NCBI GenBank assembly: GCA_023014365.1
Contig: JAEBUN010000006.1
Span: forward strand, 1,550,001 to 1,614,000
Source: Lepiota brunneoincarnata
Lineage: Eukaryota > Basidiomycota > Agaricomycetes > Agaricales > Agaricaceae
Direction of reading: 5' to 3'
DNA: 64,000 nucleotides
The notes under the pieces are model-generated. The model was not told the DNA's origin and made no database searches. It saw only the letters and a list, made by a program, of their open reading frames with translations. Positions 1 to 8,639 of the stretch are shown here, piece by piece (the first letter of the stretch is position 1; each line of letters opens with the position of its first letter). A program made the position numbers and the translations under genes.

Positions 1-1178
1 TCGGCGATGGGGTCCCAGTCGAAGTATGGGTCGGGTTCTGGGGAGTCGCTTCGGTAGCTTGGTGGTCTGGGGATGGCGGGTCTTGGGTGAGGTCGATGAC
101 GATGGGTTCTCTGGAGTGAATGGTGGCGGGTGTGCCGAAGGATCGATTCAGGAAGTCGGTGGCTTCCACTAGCAGATGTGGTGGTGGCGTTGGTGGTCGG
201 AACGACGATGGGGGCATTTTGAATTCGGGTGCGGAGGGGTCTGGCTGAAGCGGGGCGCTGCTCGGTGCTTGCAACAATGTGTCGAATATTGTTGTTTGTG
301 GTTTCGCGTGTGAGGGATCGAGCTCTGCTTGGTATTCCTCGTGGGCGGCGATACAGGCCAGGTACCATACTTGCGGGTTGATGCTGGTAAGGGTTTCTCT
401 CGCAGTGCTTCTCGTAATGGCCTGGGGCAATCTTTCGACAATATCGACATTGGTAGCGCGGGCATCCTGCTTTGATATGGCCGAATCGACGGCAGCAATT
501 GCAGCGAGTTCGGGTGGTGGATAGGTGAGTGGTGGTAGTCCCGATGGGGGCGTCATTAGAAGCAGATATAGCTTGTACAACACTTGATGGTTGGTTACTC
601 GTATCCACCATGGGAGGGTTGGAAGGTTGGGTGGTGGTCCCGATAGGTAGGATAGGGCGGTCCTGACTTCCGCTTCCATTGCTCGGGCTTGGGATCGGAC
701 TCTCGAACGGGAATTCGGTGAGAGCGGTTGATAGCATGGCAGAAATGGTATTGCGGTCCTGTTCCTCTGTTGCGCTAGAAAGAATAGTGGCGCATAGTTT
801 TTCGAATTCTGTTGCTCGGTCGTGGACGAGGCGCTTGTGATACAGAAGAGCAGTAAATGTCTTCCAGCAGGTGTCGACCAGGGGTACCATCGCTGGACTG
901 CGTTTAAGACGGGTTCCGGTAATATGAAAGGGAACTTCGTGTAAAAGGATGGATCGTATCTCGGGTTGGTTGGAGGGAAGGAAGGTATGCCGGATGATAT
1001 AAGGACTGTTGGTCCTGTCTGGTTGGTTGTCAGCGGTATCGGTGGCAGGGTTAGGTTGGCTATTTCCTTCGACGCGGTTCGCCAGGGATATGATTCTTTC
1101 CCGGATGAGAAGGCGTCCATCGTTGTCTGGCTCTGGGAGGTCTGGAGTGGTTGCTCGAGTGTTGGGTGGTTGGGTCAT
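1..1178 (-). CDS. Extra retroelement ORF downstream of pol with double zinc knuckle (partial, runs off left edge)
   Basis: This frame opens at an ATG at 1178 (in-frame stop just upstream at 1191-1193) and stays open to position 1, at least 392 codons. It overlaps the last ~118 bases of pol in a different frame. Residues 1-210 are Pro/Ser/Thr-rich with a short helical patch. Around 430-505 there are two consecutive zinc knuckles: CNCCRRFGHIKAGC fits C-X2-C-X4-H-X4-C, followed by a C-X2-C-X6-H-X4-C variant. The rest is Arg/Pro/His-rich and basic. Zinc knuckles of this kind bind nucleic acid in Gag proteins, so a Gag-like or RNA-binding role is inferred. The true gag with its own knuckle is separate (4716-5840), so this is an accessory ORF of the same element or the edge of a second element. 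Confidence 0.7.
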   Translation of the reverse strand, partial: MTQPPNTRATTPDLPEPDNDGRLLIRERIISLANRVEGNSQPNPATDTADNQPDRTNSPYIIRHTFLPSNQPEIRSILLHEVPFHITGTRLKRSPAMVPLVDTCWKTFTALLYHKRLVHDRATEFEKLCATILSSATEEQDRNTISAMLSTALTEFPFESPIPSPSNGSGSQDRPILPIGTTTQPSNPPMVDTSNQPSSVVQAISASNDAPIGTTTTHLSTTRTRCNCCRRFGHIKAGCPRYQCRYCRKIAPGHYEKHCERNPYQHQPASMVPGLYRRPRGIPSRARSLTRETTNNNIRHIVASTEQRPASARPLRTRIQNAPIVVPTTNATTTSASGSHRLPESILRHTRHHSLQRTHRHRPHPRPAIPRPPSYRSDSPEPDPYFDWDPIA

Positions 1179-4100
1179 TGGTGGGGTTGTCTAGCTCGTG
1201 GGCCCTTTTATATTCTTCAATGACTTCCTTGGCGTTCTCCAGGTTTGCTTCTGGCTCCCAGGAATCCTCGGTGGGAAGGTATCCTTTCCATCTGACTAGG
1301 AATTGATACTTGTTCCGGAATTTTCTGTGGCGCAGTATTGACTCGACCTCGTATTCTTCTTCTCCATTTACAAGGTCGGGTGGTGGGGCTGTGTTGTATT
1401 CCCCATGTGTGTCGTTCTCTTCTGCAGGCATTAGGAGGCTCGCATGAAACTTGTTGTGGATCTTCCATTTGATGGGTAATTTTAGTTCGTAGGTAACAGG
1501 TCCGAGTTTTCTTGTTATGGTGAAGGGACCTTCTCGGCGTTGGGCCAGTTTCTTTGAGGCGTACTGAATTGGGAGGTTGCGGTTGTCGAGCCAAACCTTC
1601 TGTCCAACTTTTAGATTGATATCTGGCCGGTTATATCTTGCAGCCATTTTTAGTCTGGCTTGTTCATGCGCAGCTTGGGCTTCTTGGCGTATCTTGGCGA
1701 GGTATTTAAACTTCTCTCCTATTGCTGGAATGTTCGTTGGCTCCTCGGAGGTCGGAAATCCTTTGGGGCTTGATCCATAGAGGAGTTCAAATGGGGTATG
1801 TTGGTGTTCGGCATGTGTTTTCGAGTTGTGGACGTATTCCAGGAGTGGGAGTGCCTTTACCCATTTGTTCGGGTTCGATGAGCAATAGATGCCAAGGTAG
1901 AGTTCTATTTCTTGATTGAATCGCTCTGTTTGTCCGTCTGTCTGGGGGTGGTAGGCGGTAGAGAGTGCTTGTTCGATTCCGAGTTGTTTGTAGAATTCTT
2001 TCATGGATTTGGCAGCGAATCTGGGGTCGCGATCACTGAGAACTTTCTCGGGAAGGCCAAATCTAGAGAATAGCCGTTTGATAAGAATTTCGGCGATCTT
2101 GTCCGCGTTGGCGGTTTTCGCAGTAGGTTCTAGAATTATCCCCTTCGTAAGCTGGTCGACCACGACCAGTATAGAATCATGGGGTCCGTCCGGGGGTAGG
2201 TCTGTGATAAGATCCATCGAGATGTTCGAGAATGGACGGGTAGAGCGGGGTCCGGGGATAGGTTGAAGCGGTGGTTTTAGGGGGTGGCGATTGATCTTGT
2301 ATTGTTGGCAAGCGCCACATCCTTTGACGTAGTTTTTGACAAATGATCGCATCCCGGGCCAGTAGGCGTATTCCTGGAGTTTTCTAGTTGTTTCTGCGAT
2401 TCCAGGGTGTCCTGCGGTAGGTGAGTCATGTACTCTTTGCAGTAAGCGGCGTCTGAGGTGTAGATCTTGTGGTATAAATAGCTTTCCTTGAATGCGTGGG
2501 TGTCCTGAGTCGTCTTCTTGGGCGATGTCGGTCTGTTTCTTCTTCTTCCACAGCTCTTTTATTTCCTTTTTAGTGTTTTCGTCGATAATGTGGATATGTT
2601 GTGGCTGTTCTGGGGTGAAGAATTTGTCAGGGAGTGCAACGACCTGTTTGTTGTCTCTTGTCTTGGGTTCATGATCGGGTCGTCTGGAAAGGGCATCTGC
2701 TGGTCCGTTTTTCTTTCCAGGGATATGTCGGATTTCGATGTCAAATCGTTGCATGTAGGCAATCCATCGGGCTTGTCTTCTGCTGAGGTCTTCAGGTTTT
2801 CTCCAGCGGCGAAGGTTATCGTGATCTGACCATACGATGGTCTTGTGTGATGATCCTTCTATGTGGTGGCGCCATTCTTTGAGTGCTCGGATAATGGCGA
2901 AGAGTTCCTGTTCGGAGCAATGATAGTTGCGTTCGGCTGGTGAGAATCCTTTTGAGAAGTATGCGACTGGGTGTTTAACTCCATTGTTGTCGCGTTGAAG
3001 TAGGACTGCTCCTGATGCAAATAGTGATGCGTCGCATTCGATTTCGAAGGGTTTGTCTCGGTCGGGGACCATTAATACCGGTTCGCTTTGGAATTTTCTC
3101 TTGAGAGTATCGAAGGCGTTCTGGCATTCTTCTGTCCATTCGAATTTCTTGGTTTTGGACATTAGGGCATTGAGAGGTTTTGCCCATGTGGCGTATTGGT
3201 GTATGAATTTTCGATAGAAGTTGCAAAATCCTATGAATTTTCGTACGTCGCGCGGGGTAGTTGGTGTTGGCTATTCAGCGATGCCTTTGAGCTTTGCTGG
3301 GTCCATCGAAACTGAGTCGGGAGTGATAATAACTCCTAGGTATTCGAGTCGTTGTCGTTCGAATTCGCATTTCTCGGTTTTGAGGTATAGGTCGTTGTCC
3401 TTGAGTATCTTGAGTACTTCTCTTGTGAGGCGTCGAAGTTCTTGTTTTGTTTTTGCGTGAATGAGGATGTCGTCCATGTAAACGATTACTCCTCCATTGT
3501 CGATGAGTTTTCGGAATAGTGAGTCCATCATGGTTTGGAATGTTGCTGGGGAGTTACACATTCCAAAGAACATAACCGTGGGTTCGAATAATCCTCGGGG
3601 TGTCCTGAAGGCTCCTTTCCATTCATCTCCTTTGCGTATGCGGATGTTGTTGTATCCTGCTCGTACGTCGAGTTTGGTAAAGTATTTTGATCCTCGAAGT
3701 TTGTCGAGAATATGAGAGATGAGGGGGAGGTTGTATGCATTTTTGACGGTATGCTCGTTGAGGTACCTGTAGTCTTGACAGGGGCGTAGTTTTCCATCTT
3801 TCTTTCCTACGAAAAAGAAAGGTGATGCCATTGGCGATTCAGATGGTCGAATGTATCCCTTTTGAAGGTTTTCTTCTAGGAACGTGTCGAGTTCTTTTTC
3901 TTCATTGAGGGAGAGTCGGTAGGACTTCATGGCAATTGGTTTGAATGATTCCTTGAGTTCAATTTTGTGATCCCATGGTCGTTGTGGGGGGAATCGTTCG
4001 GCTTGTTTCTTGCTAAATACTGGGAGGTATTCGTGGAATTCCGTGGGTACGACTTTTCTTGGGTCGTCGTTTTTCTTTTCTCCGTGTTGTACGGCGAGGA

Positions 4101-4728
4101 ATTGTGACGCGGAGGCTTTGAAGTTGATTTCTTCGAAGCTTGTGGGTTCTAGTGTGGAGATGTGGTTGAGTTGGTCGTTGTAGATCCAATCGGGTTCCAT
4201 GGATTGGATGAGTTCTCGGAATATAGTGTTGTCCCAACGTTCGTTTCTCCAGCGTAGTTGTTTGGCATCCCAGTCGATGTCTGGGTTGTGTTCTGCAAGC
4301 CAAGGGAATCCAAGGATGAGTCTTGGGCTTCCGAGGGAGACTACTTTTGGTTTGATCTCCATATTCTTCCCGTTAACCGTTAGGTTGAGGGTCGTGTAGT
4401 GGGTGGCTGTTCCATTTTCGTTAACAGATCCATCGGCATTTCGTACTTCGATGGGTCGATCGAGGGGTGTTGTTTTGAATGAATGTTGTTTGACCATTCC
4501 GGGGTCGATGAAGTTTCCTGCTGCTCCTGAGTCGAGTAGGGCGAGTAGTTCCACGCTTTCGGGTCCTTCCTTAGTGAATTTGTGTTTTCGGATTCGACAG
4601 GGTAGATGTATTACGCGTGCTGACGATTCCTGTAATTTTACAACATTAATATCATCTTGTGAATAGGAAAGGGAAGGAGGTCTTTGTGGAGGGCTAGACG
4701 TGGTGGCTAGTCTCCTTAGGCAAAATCC
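1060..4728 (-). pseudogene. pol: pol polyprotein (protease-RT-RNase H-integrase-chromodomain) with one in-frame stop
   Basis: The pol frame opens at 4728, overlapping the end of gag. In order: an aspartic protease with LLALLDSGAAGNFID near 4540; reverse transcriptase with the catalytic YMDDILIHA near 3480; RNase H (about 3150-2760) containing DASLFASGAVL; an integrase H2C2 zinc finger near 2330-2420; the integrase core with DLITDLPPDG and a D-D-E pattern (about 2230-1850); and a chromodomain, with FLVRWKGY and EDSWEP, at about 1380-1220. A TAG at 3271-3273 divides it into 427- and 700-codon pieces. The protein reads on in the same frame on both sides with conserved RT/RNase H linker sequence, so this is a point nonsense change where gypsy pols usually have Trp. 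This copy probably cannot make full Pol unless the stop is read through or is a base error. Confidence 0.9.
4716..4728 (-). promoter_or_regulatory. gag-pol overlap, candidate -1 ribosomal frameshift window
   Basis: The pol frame has a stop immediately before 4728 and gag stops at 4716, so a ribosome must change frame by -1 within these 13 bases. The window contains a run of four T in sense orientation (GATTTTGCC), on which a TTT codon can re-pair after slipping back one base. There is no canonical X-XXY-YYZ heptamer. Downstream RNA structure was not evaluated. Confidence 0.4.
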
Positions 4729-5840
4729 TTAACCAGAGGGGCATCTGGGTGGTTGGATTCGTTTGCAAAATGTTCGTAGATGTCCTCGACTTCTTCGTCG
4801 GTTGCATCTTCTAGTATGTTGTATAGCGAGTTCTTTTTCCTGTAGCTTGCTTGTCTTCTTCTGGATATCGCATTTGACCGGTTTCTGGCATCCAAATTGC
4901 GGGGTAATTCGGATCGGCGATATATTGTCTTCTTGGTGGGGCATTCGCGGGCGAAGTGTCCAGTCTTGCGGCAGTTGAAGCATCTTCTTTCTTTGAGATC
5001 CTTTCTTTGGGCGTCCGTGAGGATTGCATTGAGGGCTTCGCGGGTGCGTTCTTGTACCAACTGGTGGAGTCTGTCTTCTTCGGTCTCCTCGTCTTCATCA
5101 GCTTCCTCGGCGAGTAGATCTGGCTCGTCCTCAAAGTCGAGGTTGTAGACTGCTTCGGCGAGTTGGTCAATATCCATTGCGTTAGGGTCTGTTGCTTGAT
5201 AGGGCAGTGGGACACGGCGCGTAAAAGCATTTCTTTTCCCTTTAAATGGGCGAGTGCGCGAAGTCGTTGGAAACGAGGGAGTTCCTCGAGTTTGCATATA
5301 GTCGCGTTGAGTTTGTAGTATTTGATATGCTGTTCGAGCTTGCTTGAACCAGTCGCTGAGCTTGTTTCCTGGATTGAGGCTAATTGTCTTGATTGCGACG
5401 GGGCGATCCAGCCCGTTCTTGAAATAGTTGACCGCCGCCACTCCATCTCCAAGGTCGGCCTGATAGGCAAGTATCTGGAACTGGGATATGTAATCATCGA
5501 TATATCGTCCATTCTGTTTGAGGTGGCGGATTTTGTCCATTGCGTCGGCGGGGACATTGTTTGGGGCGAAGGATGTATCAAGTCCTTCGAGAAATTTCTT
5601 CCATGTCGGAAGGGTCTGGCTTCCATCAAGTTCTTTGTTTGATTCCAAGAATGCTCCTCTCCATGTTGCGGCGGGGCCGGTGGACATGTATGAAAGGGCG
5701 AATTGTATCTTGGTCTTGTCATCGGAAAAGGCTCCTGGCTTTGCATCGATGTATAGTTGTACTGCATCCTTCCAGAGGCGGAAGTAGTCGGTCTCTCCAT
5801 TAAAGGTTGGGGGTGTGTTAATTTTTGCGGAGGAGGCCAT
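4716..5840 (-). CDS. gag: gag capsid/nucleocapsid protein
   Basis: A 374-residue protein starting MASSAKINTPPTFNGETD, which resembles the opening of chromovirus Gag capsid domains. The capsid-like region (about residues 10-190) is helical with conserved aromatic positions. An acidic stretch follows at about 225-260. A single CCHC zinc knuckle, CFNCRKTGHFAREC (C-X2-C-X4-H-X4-C), lies at about 288-301, then a basic tail. It would assemble the cytoplasmic particle and package element RNA. It ends in TAA at 4716-4718, and pol continues in the -1 frame across a 13-base overlap. The reading frame is intact. Confidence 0.9.
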   Translation of the reverse strand: MASSAKINTPPTFNGETDYFRLWKDAVQLYIDAKPGAFSDDKTKIQFALSYMSTGPAATWRGAFLESNKELDGSQTLPTWKKFLEGLDTSFAPNNVPADAMDKIRHLKQNGRYIDDYISQFQILAYQADLGDGVAAVNYFKNGLDRPVAIKTISLNPGNKLSDWFKQARTAYQILQTQRDYMQTRGTPSFPTTSRTRPFKGKRNAFTRRVPLPYQATDPNAMDIDQLAEAVYNLDFEDEPDLLAEEADEDEETEEDRLHQLVQERTREALNAILTDAQRKDLKERRCFNCRKTGHFARECPTKKTIYRRSELPRNLDARNRSNAISRRRQASYRKKNSLYNILEDATDEEVEDIYEHFANESNHPDAPLVKDFA

Positions 5841-6577
5841 ATTGTTAATGTCAGAGGTTGTGGATTCCTCGTCGGAAGTGTGAGTAGACCCGGTAGTGGG
5901 GCTAACTTCGGATGATTCGGATTGTACAGGGGAACTGGATCGAGGCGGTGAGTGTACCGGTGATCCAAGTGGTGATACGAGGGGTGAGAATGTTCTTGGG
6001 GGTTTCTGTTGCGAAGTGTTGTCGCTAGTTCTTGTACTTGTTGAGGGTTGAGGACCGGAGGATGGGGTAGATGTTCTATGAATCGGCTCCCCGAGCTTTG
6101 AGCGGGTAGAGGTGGCAGTTCTTTCAGGTGGTGGTTGTTTAGGTAGGGATTGAAGAACTGATGCTGGGGGTGCTGGGTATCCTGGGTCTTCTGTTCGACG
6201 TTGAACTCTCTCGGTAGGTTGTGTAGGGTACGGTGCGGAACCAGAGGGTGAACGAGTGAGGGGTATAGGTTTTGTTTTCTTTTTAGGGTCCGTGGTGGAG
6301 GGGGTGTGAAGTCGGGTTCGGAGTCGGTTGTCGACCAGTCAGAACTGTTGGATTCTTCGTAGTCGGTGGCAAGGGGGTCGTTTCGGTTTGTAGACAGGGT
6401 GAAGAGGGAAGAAGTCGAAGGTGAAGGTGAGGGTGAATAAACAACGCTTGCGGGTGCGTTATCCCAATCGACGCTTGAAGGTGCGGATGACCTGTATACA
6501 ACGCTTACGGGCGCGTTATCCCAATCAACACTTAAAGGTGTGGATGACCTATCAACGCTTTCGGTGCGTCTGACCAA
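4811..6577 (-). CDS. Leader ORF of the retrotransposon, continuing out of frame through gag
   Basis: A single open frame of 588 codons. The first ~245 codons lie between the LTR side and the gag start. They are low complexity, rich in Pro, Ser, Thr, His and Asn, and begin with two repeats of the peptide SVDWDNAP. The remaining ~343 codons overlap gag in another frame. The leader may be an N-terminal Gag extension joined by a -1 shift, a separate accessory protein, or untranslated RNA that happens to be open. The period of the internal repeats (57 and 54 bases) is a multiple of three, which favours translation of the leader. No known domain is seen. The part overlapping gag could be a by-product of gag codon choice. 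Confidence 0.35.
   Translation of the reverse strand: MVRRTESVDRSSTPLSVDWDNAPVSVVYRSSAPSSVDWDNAPASVVYSPSPSPSTSSLFTLSTNRNDPLATDYEESNSSDWSTTDSEPDFTPPPPRTLKRKQNLYPSLVHPLVPHRTLHNLPREFNVEQKTQDTQHPQHQFFNPYLNNHHLKELPPLPAQSSGSRFIEHLPHPPVLNPQQVQELATTLRNRNPQEHSHPSYHHLDHRYTHRLDPVPLYNPNHPKLAPLPGLLTLPTRNPQPLTLTIWPPPQKLTHPQPLMERPTTSASGRMQYNYTSMQSQEPFPMTRPRYNSPFHTCPPAPPQHGEEHSWNQTKNLMEARPFRHGRNFSKDLIHPSPQTMSPPTQWTKSATSNRMDDISMITYPSSRYLPIRPTLEMEWRRSTISRTGWIAPSQSRQLASIQETSSATGSSKLEQHIKYYKLNATICKLEELPRFQRLRALAHLKGKEMLLRAVSHCPIKQQTLTQWILTNSPKQSTTSTLRTSQIYSPRKLMKTRRPKKTDSTSWYKNAPAKPSMQSSRTPKERISKKEDASTAARLDTSPANAPPRRQYIADPNYPAIWMPETGQMRYPEEDKQATGKRTRYTTY
6442..6560 (-). repeat. Tandem repeat inside leader ORF, about 2.2 copies
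   Basis: Copies begin at about 6442, 6499 and 6553 with the shared plus-strand start CAACGCTT. Spacing is 57 and 54 bases, and only the first two copies are complete. They encode the repeated SVDWDNAP peptide in the minus-strand leader frame. Confidence 0.75.
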
Positions 6578-6619
6578 GGGTGCAGAGGGTATGGTGGCCT
6601 GCTCTACGGGGGTGTATCA

Positions 6620-6722
6620 CCGGACAGCGACAAGGCGTGTCGTCAGATACGGTTGGCACTCGGATAGCGATAAAGCGTATCGTCTGCCGGTGTGGAAGGG
6701 TAGCGACAAGGCGTACCGATAC
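6620..6722. repeat. Short imperfect tandem repeat in retrotransposon 5' leader
   Basis: Three imperfect copies of a motif like AGCGACAAGGCGT start at about 6625, 6665 and 6702 (spacing about 40 and 37). They lie between the primer-binding site and the leader ATG, where packaging signals sit in many LTR elements. That role is only a possibility. Confidence 0.6.
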
Positions 6723-6753
6723 CACGGGGTGTACGATGGAGGTTGTCCAAAGG

Positions 6754-6765
6754 AAGCTTTAATCT
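6754..6765 (-). promoter_or_regulatory. Self-primed primer-binding site (PBS)
   Basis: In the element's sense orientation this 12-base site is AGATTAAAGCTT, two bases after the inner LTR end. It is perfectly complementary to AAGCTTTAATCT at 6937-6948, which lies where transcription should start (about 33-35 bases after the TATA box). Tf1/sushi-group chromoviruses prime reverse transcription by annealing the 5' end of their own mRNA to the PBS, and this arrangement matches. No tRNA-type PBS is found at this place. Confidence 0.7.
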
Positions 6766-6936
6766 AATGTTATGATCCGTGCTCCTTCTGTATCCGAGGA
6801 TAACTGGAGACGGCCTTCAATCACTCTACAAGGTGTCCGAGACGGTTGGCCTTATAGAGCTTAGTGGATCGCGCTCAATGAGATAACGAGGGAAGACGCC
6901 AAGTTAAGGCAGAGAGGTAAACGACCGCTGTTAACA

Positions 6937-6961
6937 AGATTAAAGCTTGAGGCTTTAATCT
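6937..6961. other. Perfect 10-bp stem hairpin at the predicted RNA 5' end
   Basis: AGATTAAAGC and GCTTTAATCT form a perfect inverted repeat with a 5-base loop. One arm region also contains the sequence complementary to the PBS, so the RNA 5' end can either fold on itself or anneal to the PBS. Confidence 0.75.
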
Positions 6962-6974
6962 CTACTTGTACAGG

Positions 6975-6985
6975 CCTTATATACC
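6975..6985 (-). promoter_or_regulatory. TATA box of the LTR promoter
   Basis: The minus strand reads GGTATATAAGG. It is placed in the LTR about 115 bases from its outer end and 33-35 bases upstream of the self-priming sequence, consistent with RNA polymerase II initiation near 6948. Confidence 0.65.
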
Positions 6986-7092
6986 TATGAGATGCTATAT
7001 ACTCGTTATAGGTTACTTGGCTGTTCTACTGGTCGTGCGCAGTCCTGACCATGATGCACATCCTGGCTGATGGCATCCTAGCGTTATTTATA

Positions 7093-8639
7093 TTACAATG
7101 AGTCAGTACTCTCGCTACTGCTGTGCGATGTTCCATCGCTTTCCTCTGACTCATAATCTCCTTCTCCCGATTGTATCTCCATGGAGTCTTCTCCATTCTC
7201 GCTCTCCATTCTCTCGGTGCTTCCATCCGTATCGGAGGTTGGATCGGTTGATCCATGGTTATCTTCCTCGTCCTCGGGGTATTCCAATATATCCTCCAAG
7301 GTTATCTCCATTCCTGCTTCTCTCGCCAGGTCCTGCATGGCGGTGTAGTATTCCCCTTCCTCGTCTTCGTATTCTTGTGCCCGTAGTTGGTCTGTAGTCT
7401 CCTGTACCCATCTTGTAAAGTCGAACAGTAATTCTTGTTCCTCCCGGTCTGGACTGTTCATAACAATTTCTGGGAGCTGTTGACTGATTTATGCACAAGC
7501 TCCATGTGGATAAATCCTTCCAGAAATATAACAGGTGTCTTCTGGTTTCTAACAATATTCCTCCACTGACTGGGATACAGATTCACTGAGAGTGATGGCT
7601 TTCCAGGGTGTGTGTAATGTTGCATGAAGTCATGGAGTGTCATGGTAGCCGTTCCATCCTCAATATTGATATTGCTGCAAAGATGGAGTGATAGCTCATT
7701 CCTAGAGTGAAGGCAAAGGGAGAAAAAATTGAGTGAGTTATAAGATAGTATAATTCATTGACATACACATCTAATGGCAATGAGTTTAACTTGACCCATT
7801 GGTTATTGAGCATTTCTAACATCTTTCCATGGATGTCTACCAGCATACTTTCACTTCAGCCAAACATCTTTGATATAGCACATAAATAACTCACCTGCCA
7901 TGTACGTCTCCAGGGAAAATGTCATGCTTCCTGATCCCAACTTATGATCAAGAACCTTGGCCTTGTCACTATGGCGAAACTAAGGGATCATTAATATTGT
8001 TGTCAACAGATAATTACATTTCAAATCAATTTTTTGCTTACCGAAAAACAAACCAGAACTAAACCTGAAACACTTGATAGAGATGACATCTGCTCATGGT
8101 GCTTGAGCATTGCAGTTGTAAGCTCTGGGCCACCCTGGGTAGGACCTGGAGCATTGGAAAATGCAAGTGATTGTTTGAAGCGATTGCGTGCCTGCATGAG
8201 ACATGTGGCCTGGGCTTCTGATGGGATAGAATCATTGCACAATGATGGTAATGGATCTGGCAGCCGTGATTGAGAAAGACTTGCTATAGGCAAATCTAAG
8301 GACAAATGATTAATACTAGGCATTTGAACACATACCAGCACCTGAGGATGGACGCCGCTGGGCCAAACACTGCTGGGCAGCCAACAAACATTTTTGTGAT
8401 TGGCATAGCTGCGGACCACTTGCTGCACATCATACACTGCAGCCAGGCCTGTGATGTATCAGTTAGTTGTGTGTATATCTGAAAATTGAGCATACCAAGA
8501 TCCCATTATATTTCCCTTGATCAGATTGGTGTTTATCAAGTAACTCACATTTCTGGCAAGTGCCAGAATCCCCATCCATGCAAGGAAAATCCTGGCCACA
8601 GCCAGCACAAACTCTTCCAATGTCACTGGGTTCAGTCAT
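7093..8639 (-). CDS. Cys-rich zinc-finger-like protein with acidic C-terminus, function unknown
   Basis: A multi-exon gene. The first exon starts at the ATG at 8639 and encodes CXXC pairs (CAGC, later CQKC) spaced like a small zinc ribbon. After an intron with acceptor near 8450 another pair (CMMC) follows. Further coding pieces read DSIPSEAQATCLMQARNR near 8200, then exons at about 7970-7900, 7800-7650 and 7640-7460. The last segment (7461-7093) is strongly acidic and Ser/Thr-rich with Glu/Asp runs. Exon joins are uncertain. Cys-pair proteins of this general look are common and poorly described in mushroom genomes, often near mobile DNA. The stop codon falls in the last bases of the neighbouring LTR, so the retrotransposon insertion may have trimmed or replaced the original C-terminus. 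It is divergent from the integrase-like gene at 9624. Confidence 0.5.

Larger units (their letters stand above)
1..7097 (-). mobile_element. Ty3/gypsy chromovirus LTR retrotransposon, left end outside window
   Basis: On the minus strand the order is LTR, primer-binding site, leader ORF, gag, protease, reverse transcriptase, RNase H, integrase, chromodomain, then an extra zinc-knuckle ORF. Integrase after RNase H is the Ty3/gypsy (Metaviridae) order, and the C-terminal chromodomain places it among chromoviruses. Only the LTR at the 5' end of the element is in the window. The second LTR and the target-site duplication lie left of position 1, so age from LTR divergence cannot be read here. Long open frames with a single nonsense codon suggest a young copy. 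Confidence 0.93.
6768..7097 (-). repeat. LTR (5' LTR of the element), 330 bp
   Basis: The segment has TG...CA ends: TGTTAT at the left and ATTACA at the right in plus orientation, nearly perfect short inverted termini. It holds a TATA box and is followed on the inner side by the PBS. The inner boundary is well supported by the PBS. The outer boundary rests on the terminal inverted repeat and cannot be confirmed because the partner LTR is outside the window. The predicted transcription start near 6948 would give a U3 of about 150 bases. Confidence 0.6.

Noticed and set aside
279..1223. Plus-strand open frames over the left edge (for example 279-524, 966-1223)
   Set aside because: They are shadows of the minus-strand zinc-knuckle ORF and pol.
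6709..6732. Possible tRNA-type primer-binding site (minus-strand TGGTATCGG) with the LTR ending at 6730
   Set aside because: The perfect 12-base self-priming match directly after the LTR end at 6768 explains the structure better, and the TG...CA termini fit that border.
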